A DNA stretch of 64,000 nucleotides from CALKYB01 sp964510575 (lineage in GTDB: Bacteria > Bdellovibrionota_C > UBA2361 > SZUA-149 > CALKYB01): assembly GCA_964510575.1 (NCBI GenBank), contig CAZECN010000015.1, forward strand, positions 1-64,000. The letters are read 5' to 3'. This document shows, in pieces, positions 55,881-64,000 of the stretch; the first letter of the stretch is position 1; each line of letters begins with the position of its first letter. The translations under genes and the position numbers were made by a program. The notes under the pieces were generated by a model. That model did not search any database. It had not been told where the DNA came from and worked only from the letters and a program-made list of their open reading frames with translations.

Positions 55881-56270
55881 CTAAGCCTTGCTCACCTGTG
55901 CGATTGCAGAAATTTCTACCACCGCTCCCAATGGTAAGTCCTTAACTGCGACTGTTTGTCTGGCTGGAGGAGCTTCAGGAGAAACAAACTTTCCATACAC
56001 TTCGTTCACTAAAGCTCCGTCTTTAATGTCGGTAAGAAAAATAGTGCTCTGAAGAATATCATTCACAGAAGATCCTGATGCCTTTAGAACTGCCTCAAGA
56101 TTAACTAAAACTTGATCGAGTTGATCCGCCAAACCTTCTTTCAATTTTCCACTTGAAGGATCCAAGCCTATCTGGCCGGAACAAAATACTAAATCACCTT
56201 TTACAACTGCCGGACTGTAAGGGCCAACAGGTGCAGGAGCTCCAGGAATTTCTCTAACCGCATCAACCAT
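55881..56270 (-). CDS. ridA: RidA family enamine/imine deaminase
   Basis: A 129-residue cytosolic protein that hydrolyses reactive enamines and imines such as 2-aminoacrylate. Signatures: APVGPYSPAVVKGDLVFCSGQIG, the active-site arginine in ARQTVAVKDLPLGAVVEI, and the conserved glutamate. I chose ATG at 56270, which has AGGAG 7 bases upstream; an adjacent ATG at 56273 and a longer frame from 56333 also exist, but the extension (MAHRYSFSLKFLK) is not seen in the family. It lies 2 bases before pheA, an arrangement that fits protection from PLP-enzyme by-products. Confidence 0.92.
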   Translation of the reverse strand: MVDAVREIPGAPAPVGPYSPAVVKGDLVFCSGQIGLDPSSGKLKEGLADQLDQVLVNLEAVLKASGSSVNDILQSTIFLTDIKDGALVNEVYGKFVSPEAPPARQTVAVKDLPLGAVVEISAIAQVSKA

Positions 56271-56409
56271 CATATTTCTCCTAAAAAAGATTGATTTTAA
56301 GAACTTTAAACTAAACGAATACCGATGTGCCATCTTCCCTTTAGAAAAGATCAGCTAAGCACGGCATTTTAGGACGAGTTCTATCAAAATTTGAGGGGAT
56401 TACCAAACC

Positions 56410-58167
56410 TTAGCCAGCACCCAACACACTATCTGTCTGAATGACATTGGTTGATTCATTAGTAAGAAAAGCTCTGAAAACCTGCCCAGTGGTAATGAGA
56501 AGTCGAGGCTCTAACTCTCCGCTACCGTCTGGGCCATCTCGCAAAGGAAAAGCCAAATCTATTCTCAACACACTTCCGCTTGAAGAACGAGGAAGTCCAA
56601 TTCTTATTCCGATACCAAAATTTGAGTAAAACTCATTCTTGAACAGTTCATCGAATCCCCTTTCTGTCACTCCGCCAGCATCAAAAAAAATTGCTCCACC
56701 TAAGTTAAATAGCTGAAGTATGTTCTCAGCGAAGGCCACCCGATGCTCGAGGTTTAGAATAAAACTGGTGTCTCCAGTAAAGGTCCTATTTTCGTAGCCC
56801 CGCAGACCATTCGAAGCCCCTAACACGAATTGTGAATCTCTGTAGAGTCGATCGGCATGTCTTACCCGAAGAGCAGCGGCCAGAGTGTGTACTCCCCAAG
56901 ATGGCCCAAGCGCAGAGGTGCCCAAAACATTGTAGTAACGAACTCCAAGCTGGGATATCGAATTCTCAACTCCTTCGTCATCAAAACGAGAGGAGTATAC
57001 TAACTCACCCCTAAAAAAAGCTGAGTCACTGACACGCGCTCCGTCAGCAACGCGAAAGCTCAAACCCAAGGAATCCTCAGCTGAGGCAAAAGCCTTTGGT
57101 GCAAAATGTAACCTTCCACTCCATTGAAAGCCTAGGTTAAAATCTTCAATCCTCTCAAACTTATCGATGTGAGTTGTTGATTCGAAGTCAGGAACAATCG
57201 AAGAAATTGAAACAAAAGGGCCACTAAATTCTCTATCAGAGGCAAGGCGATCTGGATCCCTATCAACGGTCAAAGGATCAACATCAACATCCTCAAAGTC
57301 TTGATCGTCTGCTTCACTAAAGATGTCTTCAGAGTAAGCATAGCCAACCGTATACCGACTAATGATTTCTCTAGCATCACCCCTTGCCCAGGTATAACCA
57401 AAGCCTAGTTCTTTGCTACGATTTCTAAATAAAAAACTCTCGTCGCTGTTCTCAAAAAGCCTTCCAACTAAATCCGAAATATCTCCTTCAACCTTCCAAG
57501 AACCTCGCTCAACTAAACTTCTAAATGGTCGTCCATAAGAAAACACAGAACGAAATCCATCAGTGCGACTAAAATGGCCTAAAATAAGGTTTTGTCTTGT
57601 TCCAAAAAGACGTCGGTCTTCCCAGACTCCTTCAATAGTTTCCCTTCCCTCGTCGTCTGCCCAAAGTCCCTCGAGCCTTTTTCCATGACCGAGCAAATTG
57701 TTTTCAATGAAACCTACGGCTCTGCGCTCATTACCCCCGCCAGTTGAATAGACGAAGACTGGAAAAAGAGTCCAAGTATCTTGAACGTAAACATCAATAT
57801 CCACCACTGAACCAGAAGGAGCTGGGACTATTGAAACCCTTCTCAAAAAACCAAGCTGTCGCAGGGCTCTCTCGCTCTCTTCAATTAAAAAACTGTCGAA
57901 GGCTTGACCCTCTTTGAACAACAACTCCTGTCGAACTACGTATTCACGGGTATTAGCTTTAATGCGGTTGACCGCTTTAAAGAAACCCCTGTCACCGGGC
58001 TGCTCGAAGATATCGTTTATATGGATCCTAATTTCCCCGACAGTGGCACCTGAGTGCTCTTGATCGGTTTCGGCCATGACATTAGACGCAAAAATTAGCG
58101 CCACAAGGAACACCAATAACTGACAAAACCTAGGCAAAACTAACCCGGAGGGAAAAGAAAACAGCAC
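56410..58167 (-). CDS. Omp85-family outer-membrane protein (BamA/TamA-like)
   Basis: A 585-residue outer-membrane beta-barrel. I prefer GTG at 58167: AGGAAGG lies 8 bases upstream and it gives a clean signal peptide (VLPRFCQLLVFL to NVMA); an in-frame TTG at 58221 adds 18 residues. After the signal peptide there is one POTRA domain visible (about 50-125: YVVRQELLFKEGQAFD, then ALRQLGFLRRVSI). The remainder is the barrel with the GLRGYENRTFTGD loop (VRGF-type motif). The single POTRA unit and small size differ from BamA, which has five, so it may be a TamA- or patatin-linked type. Substrate unknown. Confidence 0.85.
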   Translation of the reverse strand: MLFSFPSGLVLPRFCQLLVFLVALIFASNVMAETDQEHSGATVGEIRIHINDIFEQPGDRGFFKAVNRIKANTREYVVRQELLFKEGQAFDSFLIEESERALRQLGFLRRVSIVPAPSGSVVDIDVYVQDTWTLFPVFVYSTGGGNERRAVGFIENNLLGHGKRLEGLWADDEGRETIEGVWEDRRLFGTRQNLILGHFSRTDGFRSVFSYGRPFRSLVERGSWKVEGDISDLVGRLFENSDESFLFRNRSKELGFGYTWARGDAREIISRYTVGYAYSEDIFSEADDQDFEDVDVDPLTVDRDPDRLASDREFSGPFVSISSIVPDFESTTHIDKFERIEDFNLGFQWSGRLHFAPKAFASAEDSLGLSFRVADGARVSDSAFFRGELVYSSRFDDEGVENSISQLGVRYYNVLGTSALGPSWGVHTLAAALRVRHADRLYRDSQFVLGASNGLRGYENRTFTGDTSFILNLEHRVAFAENILQLFNLGGAIFFDAGGVTERGFDELFKNEFYSNFGIGIRIGLPRSSSGSVLRIDLAFPLRDGPDGSGELEPRLLITTGQVFRAFLTNESTNVIQTDSVLGAG

Positions 58168-58371
58168 TTCGCTGCCCTTCCTAAGATTTAGGTGTTGAAA
58201 ATGATTTATAGGAACCTGCAAATTATACCACCAAATGTCATTAAATTAGGACTACTTAACCAAAAAAAAAAGATCAAACGATGAAATGAGGAGACATAAT
58301 AGGAAGGGTCAAATATCCTTTTAACATCCTTACTCTTCGACTCGCAGTGATTTAATGATATATAACAGCCT

Positions 58372-59088
58372 ATGTCACTTGAAATTATTTCCAATGAAGA
58401 AACTGGGGCTTCAGACTCGGTAACTCAAACAAGAGACGAGGATTTCTTCTCGGCTTCGTTGAATACCCGAGAAGTGGAGGGCACTTTCCTTCCAGATAGG
58501 CTTTTTGGTGGGGATAAGAGAGACAACCAGCTACCAACTAGCGATAAAATAGTTGGACACTATAAAATCATTGGCTCCACTTTAACTGCCTGTGAAGCCA
58601 GCTTCTGGAGAGTAGGAATTCCTTGGTTGCCCTATACAGCGCAGCAGATTCCGTCTGTGCGTAAGCCCACAGGTGAGACTATTGATAGTTTCATTAGACT
58701 CAATTTGGTCAGCATACCGAGCGATAGCCTGAACTGCTACCTTGAAGATTTGGAAAGCTTACCTATTTCAAATCGAAGCTCTGCCACACTAGCCATTCGC
58801 CGCCCTAAGCTCCTTGAACGGCTTCCATACTTTGCGATTTCAGTCTTAATTTGTCTTTGCATAGCCTCAATTCTTCACCTTTACGTATTGAGCCCAATAG
58901 TTCAGCCAATAGTGCTGGCTTTATTCTCAGGGTGGCTTGGCCTTATCTTTTCCCTAACCACTTGTTCGGACCCTTTCAGACGTTTCAGTTTTTACCGAAT
59001 TCTCTCTAACGAAGTTGATAGAAGAAGCGGTTCTGGAAATGGATCTGGCAAACCAAAGTTAAAGGTTTGTTTCAGCGAATCAGCTTAA
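58372..59088 (+). CDS. Unknown protein with C-terminal membrane hairpin
   Basis: I do not recognise it. A 238-residue protein with a polar N-terminal half (about 1-150, Ser/Thr/Asp-rich early, then a hydrophobic-patterned IVGHYKIIGSTLTACEASFW). Two membrane helices follow (about 161-200, FAISVLICLCIASILHLYVL and IVLALFSGWLGLIFSL), then a short basic tail (FRRFSFYRILSNEVDRRSG). ATG start without a clear ribosome-binding site. It is divergent from the Omp85 gene and precedes the TPR glycosyltransferase gene by about 100 bases. Whether the two act together is not shown. Confidence 0.55.
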   Translation: MSLEIISNEETGASDSVTQTRDEDFFSASLNTREVEGTFLPDRLFGGDKRDNQLPTSDKIVGHYKIIGSTLTACEASFWRVGIPWLPYTAQQIPSVRKPTGETIDSFIRLNLVSIPSDSLNCYLEDLESLPISNRSSATLAIRRPKLLERLPYFAISVLICLCIASILHLYVLSPIVQPIVLALFSGWLGLIFSLTTCSDPFRRFSFYRILSNEVDRRSGSGNGSGKPKLKVCFSESA

Positions 59089-59191
59089 GAAACTAGATCC
59101 AGCTAGACTCCTACCCTAGCCCTTAAGACACCTCCCCTAATTCGCACTTTAAACTGGTTGTTTCGCGGCCGAGGTAATAAGCTAGTCTAAA

Positions 59192-60874
59192 GTGAATGAA
59201 TCTGAAGAAAATAAAGCGCCCAGCAGTAAACTTGGTGGATTGATGCCTCTAAAACTGCGCTGGCTAGCTTTGCTATGCCTCGCTTTTTTGATTTCAGCTA
59301 GATCAATCGGTTTTGATTATAGTTTGGACGATACCGCTCACTTAAACCAAGCGGAACTTAACTATCAGCTACCTAACCTTTTATTTTCAACCAGCACCTG
59401 GCCCGGTAACCTTTATCGCCCTTTTTTTTCGGCAACCCTCGTCGGGGGTCTAGCGATTCATGGCGACAATCCTGCTGGGTTCCATCTCTTAAACTGTATC
59501 CTTTATGGACTCACCATTGTCTCCTGCTATTTTCTAGGAAGAAAATTATTTAATGAAGATATCGCCTTTCTTAGCTCAACAATTTTTTGCGTCATCCCCA
59601 TCCATAGCGAGGTGGTTGGGAGCATAGCTTTTCGCACTGAACTTCTCGCGGCATTTTTCGTCGTAACAAGTCTAAACCTCTTGCTCAAATCCAACATATC
59701 CAAAGTCAGAATGCTCTTGGCCTTGGTCGCAATTATTTTAGGTTTTCTTTCCAAAGAAAGTAGCCTAACGCTACTGCCTCTCTATCTCCTTTGCACAAAT
59801 CACCTCGGGTGGTCTTTCAAGGAAACTTGGGTGGGATTGAAATTAACCTTACTGGGCTTAATCGGCTATTTCGCCATGCGGTACAACGCCATCGGAACTT
59901 TTCTTGGAGGGGGCTTTGATTCAATTTCCTACTTAGATAACCCTCTGGTTGAATCGGAATTCCTTTCCAGATCCTCAGCGGCCTTGGCTCTACTAGGAAA
60001 ATACGTAGCTCAAACTATAGCTCCTCATGACCTAAGCATTGATTACTCTCACGCCAAATTGGCATCTTTCTACCCATCAACTGGACCTGCCTCCATGTCT
60101 TTCGAGGCTAAGTTTTATCTACTAACTCTACTGAGCCTTCTTTTTGTAGGAGTTGCCAATAGAAACTCTAGTAGCCGAATCGGAGCGCTTTGGTTTTTAA
60201 TTGCCTTTTCTATCACTTGCAATATCTTTGTTCCCATTGGAACAATCTTCGCAAACAGACTGGCCTTTCTTCCTAGCTTGGGAATTTGCTGGGTAATTGC
60301 CGGAGCTGTTTTAAAACTGAAAGAACCGAAAACAATAGCCTTAGTTTCTACTATAGTAGTCTTAACTTACTCTGCTAGATTTTATATCGAGCTAGACAAG
60401 TGGGAAGACTCAGTTACTATTGGAGTAAGTGAGTTAGAATCCTCCCCAAACAGTGCCCGCGTCAATTTCATTTATGCTGTTTTACTTTCCAAAAAAGGAG
60501 AATTTGAAAAAGCCAGAATGCATTTAGATAAAGCCCTTCAGATCTACCCAGAATATTCCAATGCTTGGCTTCAGAAAGGGAAAATTGCGCTAAAAGAAAA
60601 AAAACCAAAACTAGCAAAGAGACACCTAAAAAGGGCATACCAGAAAGATCATAAAAGTCAGGAGGCCCTGATCGACCTGGGAAGAATTTACTTGGAGGAA
60701 GGCAAACTTGACCTCGCAGGCCTACTTTTTACAAATGCTCTAAACCTAAATAACTATAACCAAAACGCTATAGTAGGACTAATCAAAGTCTTCACTAAAA
60801 AAGGAAATACCAAACAAGCCAATAAGTTTAAAAACCTACTTACGGGCATTAGAGGCCAAACAGCAGTAAAGTAA
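59192..60874 (+). CDS. TMTC-like membrane glycosyltransferase with TPRs
   Basis: A 560-residue multi-pass protein, with about ten hydrophobic helices over residues 20-400 and TPR-like helices from about 420 to the end. FDYSLDDTAH (first-loop acidic pair), NPAGFHLLN, IHSEVVGSIAFRTELLA and the later FANRLAFLPSLGICW are the pattern of TMTC/GT-C proteins that transfer mannose or other sugars from lipid carriers to proteins. The TPRs (NAWLQKGKIALKEKK, then EALIDLGRIYLEEGK) may bind acceptors. The GTG start has no good ribosome-binding site; an in-frame ATG at 59243 preceded by GGTGG is an alternative. A bacterial O-glycosylation role is inference. Confidence 0.75.
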   Translation: MNESEENKAPSSKLGGLMPLKLRWLALLCLAFLISARSIGFDYSLDDTAHLNQAELNYQLPNLLFSTSTWPGNLYRPFFSATLVGGLAIHGDNPAGFHLLNCILYGLTIVSCYFLGRKLFNEDIAFLSSTIFCVIPIHSEVVGSIAFRTELLAAFFVVTSLNLLLKSNISKVRMLLALVAIILGFLSKESSLTLLPLYLLCTNHLGWSFKETWVGLKLTLLGLIGYFAMRYNAIGTFLGGGFDSISYLDNPLVESEFLSRSSAALALLGKYVAQTIAPHDLSIDYSHAKLASFYPSTGPASMSFEAKFYLLTLLSLLFVGVANRNSSSRIGALWFLIAFSITCNIFVPIGTIFANRLAFLPSLGICWVIAGAVLKLKEPKTIALVSTIVVLTYSARFYIELDKWEDSVTIGVSELESSPNSARVNFIYAVLLSKKGEFEKARMHLDKALQIYPEYSNAWLQKGKIALKEKKPKLAKRHLKRAYQKDHKSQEALIDLGRIYLEEGKLDLAGLLFTNALNLNNYNQNAIVGLIKVFTKKGNTKQANKFKNLLTGIRGQTAVK

Positions 60875-60930
60875 ATCTGTCCAAGAGACTTTACGCTAAG
60901 GTACTTAATGAAAAGCTATATTTGTAATTA

Positions 60931-61482
60931 TTACTTGAGACCCTTTGGAGCCAAAACAAGAATCATTCTGTTTCCAACCAATGGACTCTGATCCTCAACA
61001 ATCGCTATTTCGTCGAGTGCAGCTTTGACCCTTTCGAAGGTTTCAAGGCCTAAATCTTTGTAAACGGCTTCCCTACCTCTAAATCTCATCTGAAAACGAA
61101 CTCGATCGCCGTTTTCTAAAAACTTAGTGGCCTTTCGAATTTTGGTCTCAAGGTCATGCTCTTCAGTCGAATAGCGAATTCGAATTTCTTTTACGGTATT
61201 GGTGGCAGTTCGCTTGCGGGCTTCCGAAGCCTTTTTCTGCTCTTTATATTTTAACTTTCCGTAATCGAGTAGCCTGCAAACCGGTGGGTTACTATCAGGC
61301 GCTACAGCTACTAAGTCCACTCCAGCTTCCTCTGCTCTAGCCAGAGCATCCGCAGTGGAGATAACTCCTATCTGCTCACCATCAACTCCAATCACTCTTA
61401 CTTCAGCTGATCTTATCTGCTCGTTGATTAAATATTTATCAGCCTTAGTCTTGGGCCGCTCCAGCGGCTTTCTTCCTCGCAT
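60931..61482 (-). CDS. infC: Translation initiation factor IF-3
   Basis: A 183-residue initiation factor with the normal N- and C-domains: YLINEQIRSAEVRVIGVDGEQIGV at the start (RVIG loop), then PPVCRLLDYGKLKYKEQKK, the basic linker, and KEIRIRYSTEEHDLETK, VRFQMRFRGREAVY. It begins at a normal ATG, not the AUU that gives autocontrol in Escherichia coli. The rpmI and rplT genes, which follow infC in most bacteria, are not downstream: the gene converges with the glycosyltransferase 56 bases on. Confidence 0.96.
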   Translation of the reverse strand: MRGRKPLERPKTKADKYLINEQIRSAEVRVIGVDGEQIGVISTADALARAEEAGVDLVAVAPDSNPPVCRLLDYGKLKYKEQKKASEARKRTATNTVKEIRIRYSTEEHDLETKIRKATKFLENGDRVRFQMRFRGREAVYKDLGLETFERVKAALDEIAIVEDQSPLVGNRMILVLAPKGLK

Positions 61483-61981
61483 ACTTAAGTAATTGGATTC
61501 CTCTCTAGAAAGTTTAACTCCGTAAATAAAACAACAACCCCGCCTTATTCAGATTCTACGCAACAGATAAAGATGCAAAGGATAAGGAAGGAAGTGTAAT
61601 TTTACTCTGGACTTACACCAACTAGTAATGGATGCCAAACCTAAGAGAAGGTTCTGCCATACTATAATATTAAAAAACACCAAGTTTAAGCTATCCCTCC
61701 CTCTGAACCGCAAACTTTTCCCTATCGGCGCCCCCACCAAAGTTGGGCCTTAATAAAATCAACTAACCAAATTTGCAGAGTAGTCGGATACTAACTTTTA
61801 CTGTTATTTCAGACAGTTAATTGAAATACCTCTTGCAATTCCTTCAGGGATTTGAGGTTTAAATCTATTTATGATAAATCCGCTGCGGCTTTAAAAGCCT
61901 AGGCATTTTATTGTTTTATTATCATGTGCTACGTAAGCGCCCGATTTAGAAATACCCTTAACCGCAACTGGAGTTCGTTGA
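61483..61981. other. Divergent regulatory gap between infC and pckA
   Basis: About 500 bases that must hold promoters for infC (minus) and pckA (plus). The 63-codon frame at 61549-61740 on the minus strand has no protein-like features. Small stems such as ACTGT/ACAGT near 61800 are not convincing. No known leader motif is recognisable. Confidence 0.4.
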
Positions 61982-63580
61982 ATGGCTATCCCTGCAGAAT
62001 CTCTAACAAGTCTCGATAATCAAGGTATCAAAGAGACAGGCAAACTTCATATTAACCTATCGACCGAAGAGCTGATTCAAGCTGCTCTCGAGCGAAAAGA
62101 AGGTGAGCTGGCCAGCACCGGCGCTTTCTGTGCCACCACTGGAGAGCACACTGGAAGGTCCCCAAAAGATAAATTTGTAGTCAGAGACTCTCAAAGTGAG
62201 GCTCACGTTGAATGGGGCCCAGTCAACCAGGAAATGTCTCCTGAAAAATTTGAGACTTTAAAAAACGATCAAGCTAGCTACCTGAAAGGTAAAGAACTTT
62301 TTGTTAGAGACGCCTTCGGAGGAGCAGACAAAGACCTTCGCATAGGCGTTAGAGTCATTAACGAAGAAGCTTGGGCTAATCTATTCTGCAAAAATTTGTT
62401 TATTCGACCAGAAGAGGCAGAGCTTAAGGGGTTTGAACCGGACTGGACTATTGTTCATACCCCGTTTTTCGACGCTGACCCTTCCAAGCATGGTACAAAC
62501 ACAAAGACTTTCATCGCAGTTAGTTTCACTGAAAGATTAGTTTTGATCGGCGGAACTCGTTACGCTGGTGAGATGAAAAAATCCATTTTTTCAGTTCTAA
62601 ACTACCTTTACCCTTTGCAAGGTGTTCTGAGCATGCACTGCTCAGCTAACATCGCACCTGAAGGACCTCAGAAAGGCGCTCTATTTTTCGGTCTATCCGG
62701 GACAGGAAAAACCACACTAAGTGCTAGTGGAAACCGTAAACTTATTGGAGATGATGAGCACGGCTGGGGCGACAAAGGTATCTTTAACTTCGAAGGTGGT
62801 TGCTACGCTAAATGTATCGACCTGACTGAAGAAAAAGAACCACAAATTTGGAAAGCTATTAGAAAAGGAGCGATTCTCGAGAATGTTGTTCTAGAAGGTG
62901 ATGATAAAGTTGCCAACTACGAGAATACAACTTTAACCGAAAACACGCGAGTTGCTTACCCTCTTGAGCACATTGAGGGTGCTGTATTGAAAGGTACCGC
63001 AGAGCACCCAGAAAACATTGTTTTTCTAACCTGCGATGCTTTCGGTGTTATGCCTCCAATTTCTAAACTAAGCCCTGAGCAAGCGATGTACCATTTCTTG
63101 AGTGGCTATACCGCGAAAGTTGCTGGAACAGAGGCAGGAATGGGAAGTTCACCTCAAGCGACTTTCAGCACTTGCTTTGGTGCTCCTTTTTTACCACTGA
63201 GACCAAAGGTCTACGCAGACCTTCTTGGTAAGAAAATGACTGAGCACAAAGTTAACTGTTGGCTAGTTAACACTGGCTGGGTCGGTGGTGCCTATGGAAC
63301 TGGTAACAGAATCAAGCTTTCATACACTAGGAGAATGGTTGATGCCGCGATTACGGGTGAATTGGAAAAAACCAGCTTCGTTAAGGACAGTATTTTTGGT
63401 TTAGCCATCCCCGAAGAAATCGAAGGAATACCTGAAAAAGTACTTCACCCAGAAGAGTTTTGGGCCGATAAGGATGCTTATAAGGAATCAGCTAAAAAAT
63501 TGGCTGGATTATTCAGAGATAACTTTAAGACTTTCGCAGCTGATAGCCCTGAACTTGAAGCTGCCGGGCCAAAAGCCTAG
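61982..63580 (+). CDS. pckA: ATP-dependent phosphoenolpyruvate carboxykinase
   Basis: A 532-residue gluconeogenic enzyme converting oxaloacetate and ATP to phosphoenolpyruvate. The hallmark P-loop is GLSGTGKTTLSA (237-248), the second phosphate motif is IGDDEHGW (255-262), followed by FNFEGGCYAKCIDL. TGRSPKDKFVVRD and the SMHCSANI loop match the ATP-type family, not the GTP type. Length is typical. The ATG has GGAG 8 bases upstream. It lies 36 bases before the glutamate dehydrogenase start; both feed carbon from amino acids, which suggests co-expression. Confidence 0.97.
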   Translation: MAIPAESLTSLDNQGIKETGKLHINLSTEELIQAALERKEGELASTGAFCATTGEHTGRSPKDKFVVRDSQSEAHVEWGPVNQEMSPEKFETLKNDQASYLKGKELFVRDAFGGADKDLRIGVRVINEEAWANLFCKNLFIRPEEAELKGFEPDWTIVHTPFFDADPSKHGTNTKTFIAVSFTERLVLIGGTRYAGEMKKSIFSVLNYLYPLQGVLSMHCSANIAPEGPQKGALFFGLSGTGKTTLSASGNRKLIGDDEHGWGDKGIFNFEGGCYAKCIDLTEEKEPQIWKAIRKGAILENVVLEGDDKVANYENTTLTENTRVAYPLEHIEGAVLKGTAEHPENIVFLTCDAFGVMPPISKLSPEQAMYHFLSGYTAKVAGTEAGMGSSPQATFSTCFGAPFLPLRPKVYADLLGKKMTEHKVNCWLVNTGWVGGAYGTGNRIKLSYTRRMVDAAITGELEKTSFVKDSIFGLAIPEEIEGIPEKVLHPEEFWADKDAYKESAKKLAGLFRDNFKTFAADSPELEAAGPKA

Positions 63581-63616
63581 ATAAAAAGTTACCAAGCTCA
63601 ACCGGAAAGGAATGAA

Positions 63617-64000
63617 ATGGGCAACAGCGAAACTCGTCAACCGCTCAAGGAACGTATTAGGCTTTCCGAGAGTAGAAGACGCGAGACTCTAGAGATACTT
63701 TCCAAGGGCAAGTCTAGCAAAGAGGTCTCAGCGTCGGATTTTGCTGAACAACTTTTCCAAAGAGCTCCGGATAAGTTTCTGTTAGGTCAGTCTGCCGCCA
63801 GCCTAGCCGAAACTTCCAGAGAAACCTTAGATTTTTACCTTGAGTATCTTAAAGGTAAAGAACCCACACTTGTAAAAGTTTTCAACCCCGAGAGCGAAGA
63901 ACGCGAAGGTGTAAGTATACTCTTATCAGCCATTAGTGACAGGCCTTTCGTTGTTGATACCGTTGCTGAATATCTTGGGGTGATGGGCATCAATACCTCG
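63617..64000 (+). CDS. Large NAD-specific glutamate dehydrogenase, N-terminus (cut by window end)
   Basis: An open frame from ATG 63617 (AAAGG 6 bases upstream) to the last base, 128 codons with no stop. The helical start (KERIRLSESRRRETLEIL) and FAEQLFQRAP, followed by RPFVVDTVAEYLGVMGI, resemble the N-terminal ACT-like region of the roughly 1600-residue NAD-glutamate dehydrogenases, where a PF[LVI]VDSV-type stretch is conserved. These enzymes oxidise glutamate to 2-oxoglutarate and ammonia in catabolism. The catalytic domain is beyond the window, so the call rests on this opening and on the pckA neighbour. Confidence 0.6.
   Translation, partial: MGNSETRQPLKERIRLSESRRRETLEILSKGKSSKEVSASDFAEQLFQRAPDKFLLGQSAASLAETSRETLDFYLEYLKGKEPTLVKVFNPESEEREGVSILLSAISDRPFVVDTVAEYLGVMGINTS

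Noticed and set aside
61549..61740. 63-codon minus-strand frame upstream of infC
   Set aside because: No ribosome-binding site, odd composition and no domain; treated as non-coding.

Overview
The window reads as a chromosome segment of a free-living Gram-negative bacterium. It carries an outer-membrane Omp85-type barrel, lnt, a TolQ/ExbB-ExbD pair, a PAL-like OmpA lipoprotein, a SPOR protein and a periplasmic amidase. The order pheA-aroA-cmk-rpsA is proteobacterial, and an AmiC-type amidase with a TPR-like N-terminus is common in former Deltaproteobacteria. I therefore lean toward a Deltaproteobacteria/Bdellovibrionota-like lineage, but the sequence alone does not settle this. Base composition is AT-leaning. 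TTG is used unusually often as a start codon, several times behind a clear Shine-Dalgarno sequence.

Layout. 1-2500: a two-copy hairpin-bearing direct repeat, a zinc-free quinone oxidoreductase, and a TerB-like protein with a J-like C-terminus. 2505-13198: the most accessory part, three tandem secreted proteins of 971-1292 aa. All three share one scaffold (signal peptide, fourfold-repeated beta domain, two FN3-like domains, polyserine linker) but end in different enzymes: two PL1-type pectate-lyase-like beta-helices and one SGNH hydrolase. Copies 1 and 2 share a tract of about 1.49 kb that looks base-identical, flanked by diverged sequence. 13255-17727: RNase H, a membrane protein, and a folate group (pabC-like, folP, folK) in which folP and folK overlap tail to tail. 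17864-29185: dxs, a nucleotide-exchange-type transporter, an unknown protein, a secreted metzincin with FG-GAP repeats, an OmpA lipoprotein, lnt and exbB-exbD. 29340-34840: a Nudix hydrolase, a strongly structured candidate RNA on the minus strand (29896-30091), an SDR, eno, ftsB, dciA-like and tyrS. 34841-37303: 2.4 kb with one small gene and many inverted repeats. 37304-40783: tsaC, purD, purH. 41137-58167: a long minus-strand run of Omp85, ridA, pheA, aroA, cmk, rpsA, mutS, amidase, CCA/poly(A) polymerase, SPOR and a PP2C phosphatase. 58372-64000: an unknown membrane protein, a TMTC-like glycosyltransferase with TPRs, infC, pckA, and the start of a large NAD-glutamate dehydrogenase.

Two points change how the annotation should be read. 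First, the PP2C gene is split in the assembly by a 100-N placeholder inside an Ala-Thr hexanucleotide repeat. The reading frames on both sides are the same Ala-Thr frame, so one gene (41137-44243) probably encodes phosphatase, Ala-Thr linker, acidic region, membrane helix and coiled coil. Second, the 29896-30091 region folds into a long interrupted rod resembling 6S RNA and ends in a minus-strand intrinsic terminator.

Working together, most genes are housekeeping: folate, isoprenoid, purine, aromatic amino acid, translation, envelope. The 2.5-13.2 kb block looks like an extracellular system for plant or algal pectin-type polysaccharides built on an exchangeable-cargo scaffold. It is the best candidate for an undescribed modular system here.
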